64,000 nucleotides of DNA, taken from contig JAUWWQ010000012.1 in assembly GCA_030616775.1 (NCBI GenBank), forward strand, positions 1 to 64,000, given 5' to 3'. Made by a program: the position numbers and the translations under genes. Shown here one piece after another: positions 60,845 through 64,000 of the stretch. This DNA is from Planctomycetota bacterium (GTDB taxonomy: Bacteria > Planctomycetota > Phycisphaerae > UBA1845). The notes beneath the pieces are model-generated. The model ran no database searches. It saw only the letters and a program-made list of their open reading frames with translations, and was not told the DNA's origin. The first letter of the stretch is position 1; every line of letters starts with the position of its first letter.

Positions 60845-61395
60845 TGCCGTTCCATTCGGAGGATTTCCGGCAGCGAGGCTCTCTACGGCCGGCGCAGGGA
60901 CCGGACGCTACATGAGTCACGAAACTCCCCTGGTGTAAACGGCACAAACCCACCGCGGGCGTCATTGTCGCAAAGGGCGTTCCCTGTACCGACTGTCGAT
61001 GCCGACACCGGGCATGCGACCAAGTCGTGGAATGCCGACGCAAACGCTCACGGGATCGCCTGAATGCACCCGCGTGGACTACGAGATGGGATTCGCCGCC
61101 GTGGGCCACACGCAAACGGGTCTACGCAGGCGCTGGGGATACTTTAACGTGACAATTCATATCTTCCAGCCTGCTTCAGTACACCGCAGGCCCCGAGCAA
61201 AAGAGCGAAAAAGCGAGAACCATCAGAGCCGCTAGGCGTCTACAATAGTGAGACGGTGTGCTTCACGACGTGAATGGGCCAAAAGGTCGACAGAACGATA
61301 CGGGTTGACCGTAAGTCGATCCCTGCCGATACTTGTCTCGGGCAGGTTCAGGTGTCAGACCGAAGTGCATCGGAGCTTCGAGGGAGGTTGTCGTT
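60845..61395. other. Intergenic, no gene seen
   Basis: About 550 bases between the two paralogues. Short frames exist but have no credible start or product. Confidence 0.5.
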
Positions 61396-61728
61396 ATGGA
61401 GAAGCAGAAGAAACAGATAATCCTGCTGGCAGTCTTTGCTGTGGCAGCGCTTGGTGCCGGTTCCTACTTCTTCTTGATACGCGACACCGGCGCCGATGTC
61501 CAGATGAGGGCCGGAAGTGGATCTAGAGAGCGCCGTGTGCGCGAGACGGTTGATAGGGGCAAGGCCGGAGGAGAAAGGCGCGTCAAGCGGGAAAAGAGGA
61601 GTAGGACTAAGGTCACGGCGACTGAGAGAAGGGAGCGCGAAGGCACGACAAGGAAAAAGGCGGAACGCAGGACAAGGCGAGGCAGCAAGAAGAAAGTGAA
61701 GAAGCAAGAGGACAAGCCTGCTGCGTGA
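61396..61728 (+). CDS. Membrane-anchored basic-tail protein, 110 aa (paralogue 2)
   Basis: The ATG follows GGGAGG. MEKQKKQIILLAVFAVAALG then AGSYFFLIRDTG form one membrane helix, with the same ALGAGxY turn as the protein at 60518, followed by a Lys/Arg/Glu-rich tail (about 75 residues). Paralogues in tandem with an unrelated tail sequence but the same composition suggest that charge, not sequence, is what is kept. A strong terminator follows at 61771-61808, so this gene ends a transcript. Confidence 0.7.
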   Translation: MEKQKKQIILLAVFAVAALGAGSYFFLIRDTGADVQMRAGSGSRERRVRETVDRGKAGGERRVKREKRSRTKVTATERREREGTTRKKAERRTRRGSKKKVKKQEDKPAA

Positions 61729-61770
61729 TTAATCGGCTAATGCCGGGGCATTGACCCGGTATCAGAACGT

Positions 61771-61808
61771 GGGACGCCCGTCAGATTGATGGGCGTCCTT
61801 CTTTTTTG
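61771..61808 (+). terminator. Rho-independent terminator
   Basis: GGACGCCC at 61772-61779 pairs with GGGCGTCC at 61791-61798 around an 11-base loop and is followed by ttcttttttg. It lies 42 bases past the stop of the gene ending at 61728. Confidence 0.9.
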
Positions 61809-61957
61809 CCACCTACGCACTACACCACCTTAAGGCAGACCGTTACGGGTCTTCCTCGGCTGGCGGGCCTGCGGACCTCGCGTACAATGCCTTCAAAGCC
61901 TGATGGAGTCTTTTGCCCGCATGGCGATCAGCCTGCTCGCAGGGATCGGGAAAGGCA

Positions 61958-62746
61958 ATGCCACAACCCAAGCAAGTCCTCGACACCGGTGTCCAAACCC
62001 CTCACAGCGATCGTGTGCTCGAAGCATCCAACCTGTACAGGCAATACGAGACCGGCGGCGAACCGGTTGATGCGTTGCGCGGGGTCTCGTTGAGCGTGAA
62101 GAAGGGCGAATTCGTCACCATCATGGGTGCAAGCGGGTCGGGCAAGAGCACGCTGCTGCATCTTTTTGGCTGCCTCGATAAGCCTACCTCGGGCTCGATC
62201 GTTATCGAAGGTAGAGATGTTGCCCGGATAGGCGATCGAGAGCGTACGCTGTTTCGCCGGCGCCGGTTGGGCATTGTATTTCAGACCTACAACCTGCTAC
62301 CCACACTATCCGCGGCCGAGAACGTGGCCCTGCCCGCCATGCTCGACAACGTCAACCAGCGTGATGTGGAGCGACGGGCACGCCAGGTTCTGGAGCAAGT
62401 GGACCTTGGCCATCGATCCACCCATCGTCCGCAGGCCTTGTCCGGCGGGGAGCAGCAGCGCGTCGCCATCGCCCGGGCGCTGATGAACAATCCGGCACTG
62501 GTGCTTGCGGACGAACCGACCGGGAACTTGGACACTCAGCACGGGGCTGCCATCTGGCGGCTGTTGGCCTCACTCTGCGGTGAGCATGGTCGGACCGTAG
62601 TGGCGGTTACCCATGAAGCGGATGGGGCCACGTTCGCTGACCGCGTTGTGGTGCTCAAGGACGGTCGGATCATGGGCGAGATTCAGCCCGGTGGAGAAAA
62701 TCATGCCTCGGTTGTGGCATCTGGCTACCGGGAGCTGGTCGGCTAG
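61958..62746 (+). CDS. ABC exporter ATP-binding protein (LolD/MacB type)
   Basis: Walker A TIMGASGSGKSTLLHL (about residues 50-65), Q loop GIVFQTYNLLPTLSA, signature ALSGGEQQRVAIARAL, Walker B LVLADEPTGNLD and H loop AVTHEA are complete, all with the spacing of the LolD/MacB/FtsE subgroup. It pairs with the FtsX-type permease at 62702, whose start overlaps this gene by 45 bases. Such pairs extrude or transfer lipoproteins, toxins or peptides. The ATG at 61958 precedes the conserved start; an earlier in-frame ATG gives a non-conserved extension. Confidence 0.9.
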   Translation: MPQPKQVLDTGVQTPHSDRVLEASNLYRQYETGGEPVDALRGVSLSVKKGEFVTIMGASGSGKSTLLHLFGCLDKPTSGSIVIEGRDVARIGDRERTLFRRRRLGIVFQTYNLLPTLSAAENVALPAMLDNVNQRDVERRARQVLEQVDLGHRSTHRPQALSGGEQQRVAIARALMNNPALVLADEPTGNLDTQHGAAIWRLLASLCGEHGRTVVAVTHEADGATFADRVVVLKDGRIMGEIQPGGENHASVVASGYRELVG

Positions 62747-64000
62747 TCCGGGCCGGGCGATCGCCGCGATTCTCTCAGTCGCCTTGGGCGTCGCCACGGT
62801 CGTCATCACCACGAACTTCCACGAAACCGCTCATCGGGCGATCACAGACGAAGTGGTCACTCACTGGCTTGGGGCCGCCCATCTGACCGTGCATCCAGCA
62901 GGCGCCCACTGGGGGAGCTTGGACGCATCGATTGCCGAAAGAGTCTCTGAGCTTCCCAACGTTCGCCAGGTGACGGTCCGCCTCAGACGGCGCGTGCTGC
63001 TGATGCGTCCGCAAGATGCGGACGGGCTGCTCGAATCGGGGTATTGGCGGGTGGACGCCGTCGGTATCGACCCCGAGACCGAGCGTCACTTTCGTACCTT
63101 GCCGAACCTGCAGGGTCATATGTTCCGTGCGGGCGAGCGGGGCGTTGCGGTCATCGAGCGAGAGACAGCCAACGCCTGGCACATCGGCCTTGGCGACCGC
63201 CTCATGCTGGCCTCTTATCAGGGTGGGCCGAAGATGGCGTTTACGATCACCGGACTGTTCGACAGTCAGCGAGTCGCCGAGTTTCAACAGCCCACCGTAT
63301 ACGTTGCCCTGGCGGACGTGCAGGAGCTGAAGGACGAACCGGGCAAGGCCTCAGCGATCGATGTCATGTTGCATGATCCGTCGCCGGGTGGACTGGCCGA
63401 GGCGAAGGCAAGTGTCGAACGGATCATCGCCGAGCAGCAATTGCCATATCCCTGTCACGTGGAATCGGCGGCCGCCCGGCAGCTTCTGCTCGATGAGGCC
63501 AAGCGCGTCACGCGATTGGTCGAGCTGCTTGTAGCGCTGATCGCGATGCTCACCTCATTCTTCATAATTCTGACCACGCAGAGCATCGGCTTGTACCAGC
63601 GCCGCAGGCAGCTCGGAATCATGCGCTGTGTGGGACTTACGCGAGGGCAGCTCGCCGTATTGCTGCTGACCGAATTGATGCTCCTGGGCGTGGTCGGGAC
63701 GATCCTGGGCATTGTAGGCGGCATTGCGTTGACATACATCACAGCCGGCGCTGCCGGGGACATGATCATCCGGGTGTATCTAAGCCGGTGGGGGATCGGG
63801 CTGGCGGCGGCTTCCGGGATGGCCACGACGCTGCTTGTGGCCTTGTTCTCGATCGTGCAGGTGGGTGGGGTCGGGCCGCTGGAGGCCGTAAACCCCCAGG
63901 CGCGACCGGCGCGATTGCGATTCGTCTATCTTGCCGGTGCCCTGGGTGTGGCATTTCTTCTGTTGCATCACGGCATGGTGACGACGCCCGACCGGGCGCA
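62702..64000 (+). CDS. FtsX/MacB-type ABC permease (cut by window edge)
   Basis: The frame from ATG 62702 is open to the end of the window. It begins with one membrane helix (RAIAAILSVALGVATVVIT), followed by a periplasmic MacB_PCD-like domain of about 220 residues (DRLMLASYQGGPKMAFTITG and similar). Three more helices follow with the coupling sequence YQRRRQLGIMRCVGLTRGQL and the motif GPLEAVNPQAR before a further helix. This is the typical FtsX-type permease layout, probably with a second repeat beyond the window. It overlaps the ATPase gene by 45 bases and forms a transporter with it. Confidence 0.9.

Overview
The window reads as a chromosome segment of a Gram-negative, GC-rich bacterium, most likely a planctomycete of the Phycisphaerae type. 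This is inferred from exported proteins with Cys-rich and dockerin-like motifs (18755-21250, 21913-23112), a KDO-activating enzyme (kdsB), DUF4382 and DUF2891 proteins, a glycine-rich RRM protein and many short palindromic repeats. No rRNA or complete tRNA gene is present, so the assignment rests on gene content alone.

Layout. 1-2.05 kb is the tail of an integrated element: a serine recombinase end, two small genes and a 51-base 3' tRNA-Val fragment that looks like an attachment-site scar. 2.3-9.0 kb is housekeeping (DUF2891, DUF4382, and a reverse kdsB-pyrG-DNA methylase run). 9.1-18.4 kb is bounded by a 183-bp near-identical inverted repeat of a transposase 3' end. It holds a B12-radical SAM enzyme, small genes, an RRM protein and a 1085-residue STAND NTPase lying between the N- and C-terminal pieces of a broken transposase. 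18.7-23.1 kb carries exported proteins. 23.2-35.1 kb is an acyl-CoA catabolic run: three acyl-CoA dehydrogenases, 3-hydroxyacyl-CoA dehydrogenase, enoyl-CoA hydratase, and an acyl-CoA mutase with isobutyryl-CoA mutase type residues whose B12 domain is fused to a MeaB-type G protein in a separate gene. Together they would convert isobutyryl-CoA to butyryl-CoA and then to acetoacetyl-CoA.

The catabolic run is broken by accessory genes: a MntA/HepT toxin-antitoxin pair, an AAA ATPase with a TOPRIM-like partner, and a REP-associated transposase inside its own inverted palindromes. 35.1-37.9 kb is a worn defence island: an OLD-like ATPase between the C-terminal stub of a restriction-helicase-like protein and a 22-codon stub.

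38.3-51.4 kb holds a secreted metalloprotease-like protein, threonine aldolase, a large hybrid histidine kinase, three small lipoproteins, a CYTH protein and leuS. 51.5-60.2 kb holds a zinc-ribbon membrane protein, an MscS gene with an in-frame stop, a DUF2806 protein, a peptide ABC ATPase with an in-frame repeat insertion, an unusual dtd, a WYL regulator and a membrane-protein/sugar-isomerase pair. The last 4 kb has two paralogous membrane-anchored basic-tail proteins, a clear terminator and an ABC exporter that runs off the end.

The best candidates for undescribed biology are the nested STAND NTPase, the AAA/TOPRIM-like pair inside the mutase locus, the split IcmF arrangement, and the three-copy 78-bp element.
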